Below are positions 33,918 through 42,897 of a DNA stretch of 64,000 bases, one piece after another. The notes beneath the pieces are model-generated. The model was not told where the DNA came from, ran no database searches, and saw nothing but the letters and a program-made list of their open reading frames with translations. Within the stretch, counting starts at the first letter, position 1; each line of letters begins with the position of its first letter. The stretch lies in the NCBI RefSeq assembly GCF_014649395.1, contig NZ_BMSY01000004.1:62001-126000 (forward strand). Reading direction: 5' to 3'. The DNA is from Streptomyces aureoverticillatus. GTDB taxonomy: Bacteria > Actinomycetota > Actinomycetes > Streptomycetales > Streptomycetaceae. The position numbers and the translations under genes were made by a program.

Positions 33918-34660
33918 GGGCGTGTCCGATAATTGATCTTGTGGTGGGTCGAGGTACCCGCTGGGAGGCGGACGGGACCTGGGCCCGTCTGCTTGAGAAG
34001 GTCCAGGGCCTCGACGACTGGGTCGGGGCGGTGGAGTGGACCGTGTCGGTCGACTCCACGACCAGCCGGGCCCATCAGCACGCGGTCGGCGCCCGCAAAA
34101 AAGGGCTGCGTCGGGGGACGAACTGGAAGATCCGGAACGCGCGGCGGCTGGCCAGGCGCTCGGCCGGCCCCGAGGCGGTCTGACCACCAAGGTCCATCTT
34201 GCGTGCGACGGCCGGGGCCTGCCCTTGGCTGTCGTCGTCACCCGGTAATCGTCAACGACTCCACCGTCTTCGACGCGGTCCTGGACGCGGTGAGGGTTCC
34301 CGGGGCCGGTGCCGGGCGGCCGCGTTGCCGGCAGGAGGCGGTCATCGCCGACAGCGCATTCGTCCCGCGCGGTCCGTCGGATGCTGCGGCAGCGGGGCAT
34401 CCGGGCGGAGATCCCGGAACGAGCCGATCAGAAGGCCAAGCGCGTGCGGCGCGGAAGGGCCTGCGGCAGGACACCAGCCTTCGACCGTGAGCTCTGCAAA
34501 GCCCGAAACGTCGTCGAACGCTGCTTCAACCGACTGAAGCAGTTCCGCGCGATTGCGACACGCTTCGACAAACCGGCTGACCGCTATCGGGGCGGGCTTG
34601 CCCTCGCGTCACTCGTCCTCTGGCTTCGCGGATCACGGGATGATCAATCGCCGACAAACC
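33918..34660 (+). mobile_element. Decayed IS5-like insertion sequence
   Basis: The left end GGGCGTGTCCGATAATTGATC (preceded by CTA) has an imperfect inverted partner at 34642-34660 (rc GGTTTGTCGGCGATTGATC). Between them are transposase pieces in three frames: LEKVQGLDDWVGAVEWTVSV (33941-34183), then GGLTTKVHLACDGRGLPLAV, then ARNVVERCFNRLKQFRAIAT (to 34668). The first ~50 residues of the transposase are missing and at least two frameshifts exist. It cannot make an active enzyme. It lies just after the TetR gene. Confidence 0.8.
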
Positions 34661-34979
34661 ATAGGTAGCTGCCTGGGGTCTGTGAGCAGGACTGCAGCAG
34701 CCTCTCAAGGTCCAGGACGGCCGCCGTCTGGGATGGCCCCGAACACTGCTGCAACAGGTCAGGCACCTCCCGCAGCGCAGCTTGCGCCTGTTGCTCGTTG
34801 AACAACGTGTCCCCGTAAGGATCCACACGCGCAAGGTTGCCTTGACAGGTCTCGCCCACGCGGAGCAACACGTTGGCCAACTTATCGCCATGCTCGTACG
34901 ACCCACGGATCAAAGTCCCCCTGGACCGATCCCAGTCCAGGACAGGCCGGTCGGCATGCAGTTCTATCTCGACGCCCAC
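34644..34979 (-). CDS. Hypothetical protein ending in an IS end
   Basis: A 111-residue soluble protein from GTG 34979, with AAGGGGACC as a good ribosome site. It reads GVEIELHADRPVLDWDRSRG and LIRGSYEHGDKLANVLLRVG, a composition typical of real Streptomyces proteins, but I recognise no family. Its last codons and stop (34644) lie within the right end of the decayed IS, so the original C-terminus has probably been replaced. It is divergent from the next hypothetical gene. Confidence 0.6.
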   Translation of the reverse strand: MGVEIELHADRPVLDWDRSRGTLIRGSYEHGDKLANVLLRVGETCQGNLARVDPYGDTLFNEQQAQAALREVPDLLQQCSGPSQTAAVLDLERLLQSCSQTPGSYLWFVGD

Positions 34980-35127
34980 GGTGGTCCCCTTCGAGCGCTG
35001 CACCAAGCAGTCAAGTTACTGGCGATCAGTCAAGCAGAGGCAGGGAGCGACCGGAGATCATTTATTCAGACAGGCCCTAGCCCTGGAGCGCCCCATCAAC
35101 CATCGCAACGCCTTGGAGGCCGCTGAG

Positions 35128-35532
35128 GTGAGCCACCGCAACGCCCTGGAGATCGCGCGTGAACAGGTGGAAGCCGAGCGTCTCAAGTGGATGACGGAGG
35201 CGCAGCGAGCTGCGTGCAGGGCCTTTCAGAGCTCGTTGGGGCAGCTTCGTCGTGCCCTTCTGGCTGACGAGCTGGTTCCTGACGACGTGAACAACGCCTT
35301 CCACGAGCTTCACGAGAGTCAATACGCAGTCCACGATGTGGGGCCGCGAGAGCTGAGGCACATCACCTTCATGATCAAGATCCGGTGCGAGGAGATCATG
35401 ACGACTTCGGAGTCGGACTCCAAAGCGCAGCGTGCCGAGGTTTGGGCGACGCGGGTGCGGCCGTTGCGGATTGAGCTGAGTGAGGCCATGGAGCGTGTGC
35501 TTGGCGGTCCGGGAATCTGGACTTGGACTTGA
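35128..35532 (+). CDS. Hypothetical helical protein
   Basis: About 134 residues from GTG 35128, which has GGAGG eight bases upstream. The frame is open further left and an 11-residue repeat (HRNALEAAEVS, HRNALEIAREQ) crosses the proposed start, so the real start may be up to 40 codons earlier, overlapping the opposite gene's promoter. The protein is largely helical and charged (EQVEAERLKWMTEAQRAACR, then RVRPLRIELSEAMERVLGG), suggesting a coiled coil. It has no membrane segment and no recognised family. Confidence 0.5.
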   Translation: MSHRNALEIAREQVEAERLKWMTEAQRAACRAFQSSLGQLRRALLADELVPDDVNNAFHELHESQYAVHDVGPRELRHITFMIKIRCEEIMTTSESDSKAQRAEVWATRVRPLRIELSEAMERVLGGPGIWTWT

Positions 35533-35756
35533 TCAGGTTGGCTCCGTCGGCGCAGGCGTCAGCCAAGTGCACTGTCGCACAGCGCTGAGACGTGCAGGAC
35601 CCGCCTATGCCTCTTTTGCGTTGAAACGCCGACGCCTGGAAAGGCCAAGCGGCCGTGCCGGGAACAGCCGGTCCGGTCGGCACAGTTGCATCGACCGAGG
35701 GCGGGCGCCGCGCCGCGCGCTCGGACCAAGACGTATTTCTGCAGGAGGACTGTTTC

Positions 35757-36590
35757 GTGATTGACCGGCCCTTGACGCTCATGGCAGTACACGCCCACCC
35801 CGACGACGAGGCCACCGGAACCGGAGGGGTCCTCGCGCGGTACGCGGCGGAAGGCATCCGCACGGTTCTCGTGACGTGTACCGACGGCGGTTGCGGTGAC
35901 GGACCGGGGGGTGTCAAGCCGGGTGATCCCGGGCACGACCCGGCGGCCGTCGCCTTGATGCGCCGTCAAGAACTTCAGGCGAGCTGTGACGTCCTGAAGG
36001 TCAGCGATCTGGAGATGCTGGACTACGCCGACTCCGGGATGATGGGCTGGCCGAGCAACGACGCCCCCGGATCCTTCTGGCAGACCCCCGTGCAGGAAGG
36101 CGCCGCCCGGCTTGCCGAACTCATGCGGCACTACCGGCCCGACGTGGTCGTCACCTACGACGAGAACGGCTTCTACGGCCACCCCGACCACATCCAGGCC
36201 CACCGCATCACGATGGCGGCACTGGAGATGACCGCGCTGACACCGAAGGTGTACTGGACCACGGCGCCCCGCTCGATGATGCAGCGGTTCGGCGAGGTCA
36301 TGCGCGAGTTTCATGAGGACATGCCGGAGCCGGATCCCGCCGAAGCCGCCGCGTTGGCCGAGATCGGCCTCCCCGACGACGAGATCACCACGTGGGTGGA
36401 CACCACCGCGTTCAGCGGTCAGAAGTTCGATGCGCTGGCCGCGCACGCCAGTCAGGGCGAGAACATCTTCTTCCTCAAGATGGGCAAGGAGAGGTTCGGC
36501 GAGTTGATGGGCATGGAGACCTTCCTACGTGTCCAGGACGCCACCGGCGCGGCCGTACCCGAAAACGATCTCTTCGCCGGACTGCGCTGA
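35757..36590 (+). CDS. PIG-L family deacetylase (MshB/Mca-like)
   Basis: A 277-residue zinc-dependent N-acetyl-sugar deacetylase or thiol-conjugate amidase. Motifs are VHAHPDDEATGTGG near the start and HPDHIQAHRI in the middle (the His-Pro-Asp-Asp and His-Pro-Asp-His zinc sites). In actinomycetes the family includes MshB (mycothiol synthesis) and Mca (mycothiol-conjugate detoxification); this length and the DGGCGDGPGG loop fit that group, but which member cannot be settled. GTG 35757 has AGGAGG eight bases upstream. It is convergent with ltrA-like 36665-37945. Confidence 0.88.
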   Translation: MIDRPLTLMAVHAHPDDEATGTGGVLARYAAEGIRTVLVTCTDGGCGDGPGGVKPGDPGHDPAAVALMRRQELQASCDVLKVSDLEMLDYADSGMMGWPSNDAPGSFWQTPVQEGAARLAELMRHYRPDVVVTYDENGFYGHPDHIQAHRITMAALEMTALTPKVYWTTAPRSMMQRFGEVMREFHEDMPEPDPAEAAALAEIGLPDDEITTWVDTTAFSGQKFDALAAHASQGENIFFLKMGKERFGELMGMETFLRVQDATGAAVPENDLFAGLR

Positions 36591-36664
36591 TCCGCCCGTC
36601 CGGACAGGTCCGGGTCGCGCGTGTTGATGACCTGCTGTGATGCCTGGTGCGGACGGTGCCCTGC

Positions 36665-37945
36665 CTACCGCGTACCGATCTCTTCCAGCATTTGCTGTTG
36701 GTGGCGGTGGCCGATCGTCTCGTAGCCGATCACGGTGACGAACGGCGCGAGCATGACCACGAGCAGACACACCGCGATGGCCACGCCGGCGGCGGCCAGC
36801 AGGACCGCGGCGAGCAGCACAGCGAGGGTGAGGGAGATCAGGAGCAGGTGGAAGCGGTCGGCGGCGGACAGCAGGAGGGTGTGCAGCAGATAGACCATCA
36901 GGAGGTAGAGGCCGACCGGGAGGGCCAGAGCGAGGACGACGGCCGTGCCGGAGATCTCGGCGTGGTGCTCCATGTACAGACCCGCCACGTGCAGGCCCGC
37001 GCCGGCTCCGGCGACGCCGATGAACAGGGGGATGTGGCCGTAGCCGAAGAGGTAGCCGCGGCTGCGGCGGTGCACCAGGATGTCGCCGAACGGCGTCATG
37101 AAGTACGTCCACCACATGCCGAAGGTCAGGCCCACGCCGGCGATGACGACAGCGATCGCGTTCCAGGTCCAGTGCGTGCCGTCGCCCCCGCCGAGGAGGT
37201 CGCCGGAGGAGGCGACGGTGCCGACGACGCCCTCGCCGAGCGTGATGATGGCGAAAAGTCCGTACCGTTCGGCGACGTGGTGCGGGTGCCAGGGCGTGCC
37301 GCCCGCAGAGCCCTGCGTGAGCACCGGCAGGACGAGCTCGAGGGCGCCCAGGACGCCGAACGCCACGAAGACGGCGGTGATGGGCAGATGGACGAAGGCC
37401 ACGACGATCCAGCCGGCCTGGGCGATCACCGTCCAGCGGATGTTGGCCATGCCGACGTCGCGGAACGGCGGGGACTGCCGGGCCGCGCGCCACCACTGGA
37501 GCACCATCGCGATCCGCATCACGACGTAACCGATGACCATGGCGCGCAGTTCGAGGTGACCGCCCTCCTCGACGGAGTGGAACATCGCGGGCAGGCCGAG
37601 CGAGAACACGACGACGCCGATCATCTGCACCATCGTCAGGGCCCGGTAGAGCCAGTCGTCGGTGGCGAAGGCGGAGGCGAACCAGCTGAAGCTGATCCAG
37701 GCGACGCTGATCGCGAACATTGCCAGTACGAACGCGATGACCGCCTGCCCGGCGTGCCCTTCGGCGACCATCTCGGCGAACTGGGACGCCGCCGTGCCGA
37801 CCGCGACCACGAAGGTCAGGTCGAACAGCAGCTCCAGTGGTGAGGAGACCCGGCCGTGCTCTTCCGGGTCACGGCCGGTCATCGGAACCAACCGTCGTGA
37901 CGGGGCGTGCGCGCCGGGCTCGCTGGTGTGCTGGGGATCGTTCAT
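36665..37945 (-). CDS. LtrA-family (low temperature requirement) membrane protein
   Basis: A 426-residue membrane protein with about ten to twelve hydrophobic helices. The family mark is near the N-terminus, VSSPLELLFDLTFVVAVGTA, followed later by HHVAERYGLFAIITLGEGVV. LtrA proteins are widespread and of unknown function; the name comes from a Listeria cold-growth mutant. ATG 37945 (MNDPQHTSEPG) has AAAGGA upstream; ATG 37954 is a close alternative. A transposase remnant abuts its 5' side, so its native promoter may have been altered. Confidence 0.9.
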   Translation of the reverse strand: MNDPQHTSEPGAHAPSRRLVPMTGRDPEEHGRVSSPLELLFDLTFVVAVGTAASQFAEMVAEGHAGQAVIAFVLAMFAISVAWISFSWFASAFATDDWLYRALTMVQMIGVVVFSLGLPAMFHSVEEGGHLELRAMVIGYVVMRIAMVLQWWRAARQSPPFRDVGMANIRWTVIAQAGWIVVAFVHLPITAVFVAFGVLGALELVLPVLTQGSAGGTPWHPHHVAERYGLFAIITLGEGVVGTVASSGDLLGGGDGTHWTWNAIAVVIAGVGLTFGMWWTYFMTPFGDILVHRRSRGYLFGYGHIPLFIGVAGAGAGLHVAGLYMEHHAEISGTAVVLALALPVGLYLLMVYLLHTLLLSAADRFHLLLISLTLAVLLAAVLLAAAGVAIAVCLLVVMLAPFVTVIGYETIGHRHQQQMLEEIGTR

Positions 37946-38049
37946 GCGCACCATCCTTTCCAACACCTCCGCTCGGTGCGCTCGCGCCGCACGGAAAGCT
38001 GCCCTGCAGCAGCGGGGCGGCTCCCTTCTGGAGGCAGATGGCGACGGAG

Positions 38050-38270
38050 GTGAGCCCGCACGATCGTGGAGTCCACCGAGACCACCCAGTTGAGGTCTTC
38101 CTCCGCGTCGGCCTGAGCCATCAGCGCGGTGAAGAACCGCTCCCCGGTCCCGTCGACGGCCCACATCCGCAGCCGGTCGCAGACCCCTCGCCAGTTGCCG
38201 TACTTCTCTGGCAGCTGGACCCGCTGGGTACCGGTCTGGAACTTGTAGGCGTACGCGTCGATCACCTCAC
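38050..38270 (-). pseudogene. IS5-like transposase remnant
   Basis: On the minus strand: IDAYAYKFQTGTQRVQLPEK, YGNWRGVCDRLRMWAVDGTG, then EEDLNWVVSVDSTIVRAH, the N-terminal half of an IS5-type DDE transposase including the first Asp (VDST). The sequence then leaves the family and enters the LtrA leader. No ends were recognised. The C-terminal half and the inverted repeats are missing. Confidence 0.75.
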
Positions 38271-38432
38271 GACGCTCCCGCCAGCGGCCACCACGTGTAG
38301 CTCCGTCTCGGGGGGGGGCAGCTGATCTGGGGTGTTGCGACGACCGTTGACCAGCCCGGGGTGTTGTGATGGGCGGTGCTCGGTCGGGATATTCGCTGGT
38401 CGTTGCATGTTGATGGTGGCCATACTGCCGCG

Positions 38433-38963
38433 ATGGATCCAGTGACCCTTGAGACCGACCGTCTGGTGCTGCGGGCCTTCACACCGGCCGACGTGGATGC
38501 GGTGTACGAAGCCTGCCAGGACGAGGACATCCAGTTCTATACCCCGGTGCCGGTGCCGTACCGGCGTGCGGACGCGGAGGAGCTCGTCGGTGAGAAGCTG
38601 CCCGCTCAGTGGGCCGAGGACAGGGACTACACCCTCGGCGCGTTCCGCAAGGACACCGGGGCCCTGGTCGGCTCGTACTGCCTGACCCTCATCAGCCGCG
38701 GCGTCTGGGAGCTCGGTTACTGGGCGGTCAAGGAGCAGCGCGGCCGCGGGTACTCGGTGGACGCCGCTCGGGCCCTGTGCGACTGGGGCTGGGCCACCCT
38801 CGACGTCCACCGCATCGAGTGGTGGGCCATGGCCGGGAACACCGGCTCGCGTGCCGTCGCCGAGAAACTCGGCTTCACCGTCGAAGGGACACTGCGCAAT
38901 CGCAGCATCGCCAACGACGGCAAGCCGCACGACTGGTGGGTGGGCGGACTGCTGAGGCCCTGA
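38433..38963 (+). CDS. GNAT-family N-acetyltransferase (RimJ/RimL type)
   Basis: A 176-residue acetyl-CoA-dependent acetyltransferase: LETDRLVLRAFTPADVDAVY, WELGYWAVKEQRGRGYSVDA (motif A, with the pyrophosphate loop QRGRGY), then HRIEWWAMAGNTGSRAVAEK and LGFTVEGTLRN. The order is that of RimJ/RimL-type enzymes, which modify protein N-termini or small amines. ATG 38433 lacks a clear ribosome site. It sits between two transposase remnants and probably has its own promoter. Confidence 0.88.
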   Translation: MDPVTLETDRLVLRAFTPADVDAVYEACQDEDIQFYTPVPVPYRRADAEELVGEKLPAQWAEDRDYTLGAFRKDTGALVGSYCLTLISRGVWELGYWAVKEQRGRGYSVDAARALCDWGWATLDVHRIEWWAMAGNTGSRAVAEKLGFTVEGTLRNRSIANDGKPHDWWVGGLLRP

Positions 38964-39070
38964 TGCTCGGGCCGGTGCTTGGCCGACTGCGTTTGCTCTG
39001 CTGCCGGGAAGTTCCCAGCTCGGACACTTCCCTCAGGAGAGCCACACCCATTGATCATCGTCGGGCAGCC

Positions 39071-39205
39071 GTGACGTGGCAGTGGCCGCACGGGTCCTCG
39101 AAGAAGCCGAAGGGCGACGCGCCGCTCGGCGAGCAGTACGCCTGGCGGGAGATGCGCCGACAGCAGTCCTCGGAGCGGATCTGCGCCAAGCACGCCAACG
39201 CATAA
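39071..39205 (+). pseudogene. Transposase remnant (C-terminal piece)
   Basis: The frame reads HGSSKKPKGDAPLGEQYAWR, then EMRRQQSSERICAKHANA and a stop. Similar segments (KKPKG, LGEQYAWREMRR, RICVEHTNAE) occur near the catalytic Glu of DDE transposases of actinomycete IS elements; here the Glu is replaced by Lys (KHAN) and the end is lost. Neither a start nor ends were found. Confidence 0.5.
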
Positions 39206-39231
39206 TTGCGGCAGTGGTGCCCGCTCCAGCA

Positions 39232-39420
39232 CTAGGGCGTGTCCGACGGGTCCGGCCGACCATGTCCGGGATGCCCTTCATCGGGGCAGAGCGGCGTCTG
39301 GTGCGTGCAGCTGCAAGGCGGAGGAGGGCGTCGACGCGGAGCGTCGGCAACCGACGACAACGCAGCAGATGTGCGTGCCAGACGCCGCGACGTCGGCAGG
39401 ACCCGTCGGACACGCCCTAG
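39232..39420. mobile_element. 189-bp MITE with perfect 22-bp terminal inverted repeats
   Basis: The element begins with CTAGGGCGTGTCCGACGGGT (39232-39251, arm to 39253) and ends with its exact inverted copy (39399-39420). Both tips are CTAG, which may be part of the ends or a target duplication. The interior has no credible gene. The first 15 bases (CTAGGGCGTGTCCGA) are identical to the left end of the decayed IS at 33916, so it is probably a non-autonomous relative mobilised by that IS family. Confidence 0.85.
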
Positions 39421-39445
39421 GCTGCTTGGCCGCCTCCTCTCCGCC

Positions 39446-39898
39446 TCACCGGGCGATGGAGAATCGCAGCTCTGGCCGCTCCCACGCGACCTTCGGGGGC
39501 GACGGAGCAACTGTCCCCACGCGGTCGGCCCCCAGGCGGCGGTAGAACCTCTCGGCCGGAGGATGTGCGACGACACGCACGTCGCTCAGTCCGGCCTCGC
39601 CGGCCTGGTCGGTCATGTGCTCCACCAGGAGGCGGCCGATACCCATCCCCTGGGCCTCGTCCGCGACGAACATCAGGTCCAGCTCGGGGGGATCCAGCAC
39701 CAACGCGTAGAAGCCCAGCAACCGGCTGTCGGCGCCGACGGCCATGAAGACCCGATGCCGGGCAATGTAATCGGCGGTGACCCGGTAGCCGGAGATGATC
39801 GAGGCGTACTGCCCGCGGTAGGCACCGGAGCCGCGGACGAGAGCCGTGAGGCGCTCCGCGTCCTGCCCCACGGCCCGCTTGATCGCTGTCGACTGCAT
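39446..39898 (-). CDS. GNAT-family N-acetyltransferase
   Basis: A 150-residue acetyltransferase. ATG 39898 (MQSTAIKRAVGQDAERLTAL) is preferred over earlier codons. The acetyl-CoA motif is LDLMFVADEAQGMGIGRLLV (Q/R-x-x-G-x-G/A as QGMGIG), then VVAHPPAERFYRRLGADRVG. It resembles small GNATs acting on amines or polyamine-like substrates; the substrate is unknown. It begins 26 bases after the MITE on its 3' side. Confidence 0.88.
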   Translation of the reverse strand: MQSTAIKRAVGQDAERLTALVRGSGAYRGQYASIISGYRVTADYIARHRVFMAVGADSRLLGFYALVLDPPELDLMFVADEAQGMGIGRLLVEHMTDQAGEAGLSDVRVVAHPPAERFYRRLGADRVGTVAPSPPKVAWERPELRFSIAR

Positions 39899-40021
39899 CC
39901 ATGCAGTATAGGACCGCCAGCGGCACGAGGGTATTACAGATCCACTTCCGACGTCTTTCACGGCACCGTGCCCCATGCCGCCGTACGTCTCTGGCTCTGC
40001 CCCTGACGCGCCGGAGAGGCC

Positions 40022-40832
40022 CTAAGCGCGGTTGAGGTTGCGGGTGACTCCTGCGGCGATGGTCGTGGCGAGGATCCAGCCTGCGGCGATGAGGAGATAA
40101 GACAGCCATTGGTAGGGGCCGGTGGGGGTGAATGCCTTTTCCTGGCCGAAGTCGACGATGGGCAGGAGGAGGTCGAGGGCGTAGATGACGGGGTTGAAGT
40201 CCGGGCCTTTGCCGCGCTCGGCCGGGGGCAGGTGGTTCAGTCCGTAGGCGACCGAACCGAGGAGCAGCAGGGCCAGGAGCCAGGCCATGGCGCAGGTGGG
40301 GCGGAAGCCGTAGCCGACGGTCGCTTCCTGCAGGTGTCCCCAGAGCTTGCCGTACCAGGGCAGTGTGGTCCGGTGGCGGCGCTGTTTGGCGAGTTGGGCC
40401 GCGCGGGCTTCGGCGTCGTCACCGACGCGCAGGTACGAGGCCGCGAGTTGCCCGTCGACGCGTATCGCGGTGGCCATGAGGGCGGGGAGGTGGGACGCGC
40501 TGAGGTCGAGCCGACGGGTCTGCGCTCCGCGCAAGTCCGGGGGGTTGCTCGAAGTGGCAGGCGATGAGGCGGATGGGGTGGGGTATCTCCGCGTGCTGGA
40601 GGTTCAGGGGGCCGGTGATCCGGGCGCCGGTGAGATGGAGGCCGGGCACCTCACCGGGTCCGGACGCGCCGCCGAGGAGGAGGGCGCGGAGGACCTCGGC
40701 GCGGACCATTCGCTCGGCCGCTCGGGCGCCGGACTGTGCAGGGTTCTCGTCCGGAGACTGGCGGAGGTCGATCGGTTCACCACGAGAGAACGCCTGGCAC
40801 AAGCGGTGTTCCAGAGAGGTCAAGTCCAACAT
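40022..40832 (-). pseudogene. Broken pentapeptide-repeat membrane protein
   Basis: Two frames are needed. The first, from ATG 40832, reads LDLTSLEHRLCQAFSRGEPI and RMVRAEVLRALLLG to CHFEQPP. At a run of six G (40539-40544) the frame must shift to continue DLRGAQTRRLDLSASHLPAL. The C-terminal part, RPTCAMAWLLALLLLGSVAY and WLSYLLIAAGWILATTIAAG, has two membrane helices. Relative to known Streptomyces relatives (about 450 residues or more), a large middle block of pentapeptide repeats is missing after VDGQLAA. So there is both an internal deletion and a homopolymer frameshift. Confidence 0.75.
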
Positions 40833-40984
40833 CTCCACCCGCGGGACAATACCCGCCGGTGAAGGAGTGGCTGCCCTCACCGGGCCCGGTGCTCCAGGCG
40901 TCCGCGTACCCGGGAGGTCGTCGCGCGAGGGACAATGGAGACGTACCGCCACCGGAAGAAGCCAGAGCATCAGGAGTCACCGAC

Positions 40985-41812
40985 TTGTCCGAGCGCACCT
41001 CGCACGCCGCCCAGCCCGAACTGCAGGCCGACTGCGCCAGCTGCTTCGGGCTGTGCTGTGTGGCGCTGCCCTTCTCCCGCTCGTCGGACTTCCCCGTGAA
41101 CAAGGCCGCGGGTACGCCCTGCGGCAACCTCCAGGAGGACTTCCGCTGCGGGATCCACGAGCGGCTGCGGGACAAGGGGTACAACGGCTGCACCGTCTTC
41201 GACTGCTTCGGCGCCGGTCAGAAGGTCTCCCAGGTCACCTTCAAGGGTGTCAGCTGGCGGGAGGACCCCGACTCGACCCGCACCATGTACGAGGTCTTCC
41301 CGGTCATGCGGCAGCTGCACGAGCTGCTGAAGTACACCGCGCAAGCCCTGGACCTGGCCGCGGCCCGGCCCGTGCACAAGGACCTGCGGCGCGCGTACGA
41401 CCGGCTGGAGGGGCTGACGCGGGACACCCCCGAAACGCTGCTCACCGTGGACGTGGACGCACTGCGCGGCGAGGTGAACCCGCTGCTGCTGCGCGCCAGC
41501 GAGCTGGCCCGGGCCGCGGTACCGGGGCGCAAGAAGAACCACCGCGGCGCCAACCTCATGGGCGCGAAGCTGCGCGGTGCGAAGCTGAGGGGCGCCAGCC
41601 TGCGCGGCGCCCTGCTGATCGCCGCCGACCTGTCCGGCGCCGACCTGCGTGACGTCGACCTGATCGGCGCGGACATGCGGGACACGAACCTGCGCGGGGC
41701 CGACCTGACGGGCGCCCTGTTCCTCACCCAGCCGCAGCTCAACGCCGCGCGGGGCGACGCACGGACCAAGGTCACGAGCCCTCTGGAGCGCCCCGCCCAC
41801 TGGGCCGCGTAG
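40985..41812 (+). CDS. Pentapeptide-repeat protein with N-terminal Cys-rich domain
   Basis: A 275-residue soluble protein. TTG 40985 has AGGAG eight bases upstream. The N-terminal ~85 residues contain a cysteine set (ADCASCFGLCCVALPF, GTPCGNLQEDFRCG, GCTVFDCFGAG) that could bind a metal or Fe-S cluster. After a helical middle come about 15 pentapeptide repeats of A(N/D)LxG type (GANLMGAKLRGAKLRGASLR, then ADLSGADLRDVDLIGADM), forming a right-handed beta-helix. The promoter overlaps the start of the divergent broken pentapeptide gene. Function unknown; some repeat proteins of this kind mimic DNA. Confidence 0.85.
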   Translation: MSERTSHAAQPELQADCASCFGLCCVALPFSRSSDFPVNKAAGTPCGNLQEDFRCGIHERLRDKGYNGCTVFDCFGAGQKVSQVTFKGVSWREDPDSTRTMYEVFPVMRQLHELLKYTAQALDLAAARPVHKDLRRAYDRLEGLTRDTPETLLTVDVDALRGEVNPLLLRASELARAAVPGRKKNHRGANLMGAKLRGAKLRGASLRGALLIAADLSGADLRDVDLIGADMRDTNLRGADLTGALFLTQPQLNAARGDARTKVTSPLERPAHWAA

Positions 41813-41829
41813 TCTCCTCCCCCGCGCGG

Positions 41830-41980
41830 CCGTACGCCGAAGCGATCCGCACCGCCCCCGGCCGACTGCGGGTCGCCCTGACCACCGAGCCCTGGACGGG
41901 CCCCACCGTGAACGGCCAGGTCGCCGCCGACGCGACGGTCGCGGCGGGCCCCAGGTCCTGGAGTGGATCCGCGGTCTCGC
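41830..41980 (+). pseudogene. Remnant of an amidase (internal piece)
   Basis: The plus strand reads YAEAIRTAPGRLRVALTTEP followed by WTGPTVNGQVAADATVAAGP, then (after a shift) VLEWIRGLAMP. PGRLRVALTTEPxTG-x-x-V-x-x-x-V is a typical segment of actinobacterial amidase-signature enzymes, downstream of the catalytic serine. Nothing before or after fits, so it is a short internal relic with a frameshift. Confidence 0.55.
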
Positions 41981-42019
41981 GATGCCCCCCCGAGGAAGCC
42001 TGCTCCGCGGGGCCCACCC

Positions 42020-42377
42020 AGCCGGTGGTACGTGCGCATCGGACCGTCGTCGATCTTGCTGCGTACGGTGCCGCCGAGCACGTAGGCGTAAACGAAGGCG
42101 TCGCCGTGCCGGTGCGGTGCCGCGCTTCCCGCGGGCGGGAACTCCACGATCCTTGAGGTGAACGTCTTTCCCTTCACGTTCGGAAGTGCCTGCTGCACCA
42201 GGGGCGTTGGCGGCTTGGCCGGGTGCTGCGGCGTCGCGGCGGCAGCGGGCGCCTTGTCGGTGTTGTGCTCCTTCTCGGAGCTGCATGCGGTGAGTGTGGC
42301 CATGGCGCCGACTGCCAGAAGCCCGGAAAGGATACGTATCCCGTCTTGGTCGCACCTTCCTTGGGCACGTCCGTCAT
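42020..42377 (-). pseudogene. Broken cupin-domain lipoprotein
   Basis: ATG 42377 starts MTDVPKEGATKTG; one base then appears missing, because the natural continuation (RILSGLLAVGAMATLTACSS, a lipobox signal peptide) is in another frame. It continues NVKGKTFTSRIVEFPPAGSA, APHRHGDAFVYAYVLGGTVR, SKIDDGPMRTYH, the first half of a cupin with the metal-binding HRH site. The second half of the barrel is missing. Cupins of this kind are exported small-molecule binding proteins or dioxygenases. Confidence 0.65.
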
Positions 42378-42463
42378 GACCCCGACCGTATGCGCCGAGT
42401 GGCCCCACCATCTGGGCCATTTCCGCGGCGATTACAGAGCCATTCCTCCTGCCCGTTGCCCCC

Positions 42464-42800
42464 TCACCACCTGCTGCGTGGCCCCGCGCAAGCGGCTCCC
42501 TGCCGCAGGCCCGCGCCGTATCGGACCAGCGCGATGATCTGGTCCAGGGCCGCGTACACGTCCCTGCGTGGTGGGCGGCTGTAGCCGACGATCAGGCCCT
42601 GGGCGCGGCGCGGTCCGTGCCAGAACGGGCCGAGTCCGAGCAGCGCGACGGATCGTTCGCGCGCGGCGGCGATCATCGCGTCCTCGTCCCGCACCGGCAG
42701 CAGGGCGTGCAGCCCCGCGGCGATGCCGGTCAGCGGCAGCCCGGCGGCGATCAGGTGATCCCGTCTGCGCCGGTACTCCGCTCTCGCGTGCGGCGCATGT
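42464..42800 (-). pseudogene. Remnant of a MocR-type regulator (C-terminus)
   Basis: The minus strand reads AEYRRRRDHLIAAGLPLTGI, AAGLHALLPVRDEDAMIAAA, RERSVALLGLGPFWHGP, LIVGYSRPPRRDVYAALDQI, the C-terminal lobe of the aminotransferase domain of a GntR/MocR regulator. The PLP-binding part and HTH are missing. It resembles the end of the intact MocR protein at 10825 but is a different member. Confidence 0.65.
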
Positions 42801-42897
42801 GTCGGTCGAGGCGTCCCTCACGGATGAGCGCCGCGAGCGCCAAGGCGCAGGCGGGAGTTCAAAGACAGGCTCTGACCGCGAGCGCATCGAGTCCGGC

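Noticed and set aside
31677..33932. A 751-codon plus-strand frame spanning the monooxygenase and TetR genes
   Set aside because: It runs antisense through the monooxygenase and out of frame through TetR; the operator array and motifs support the divergent pair instead.
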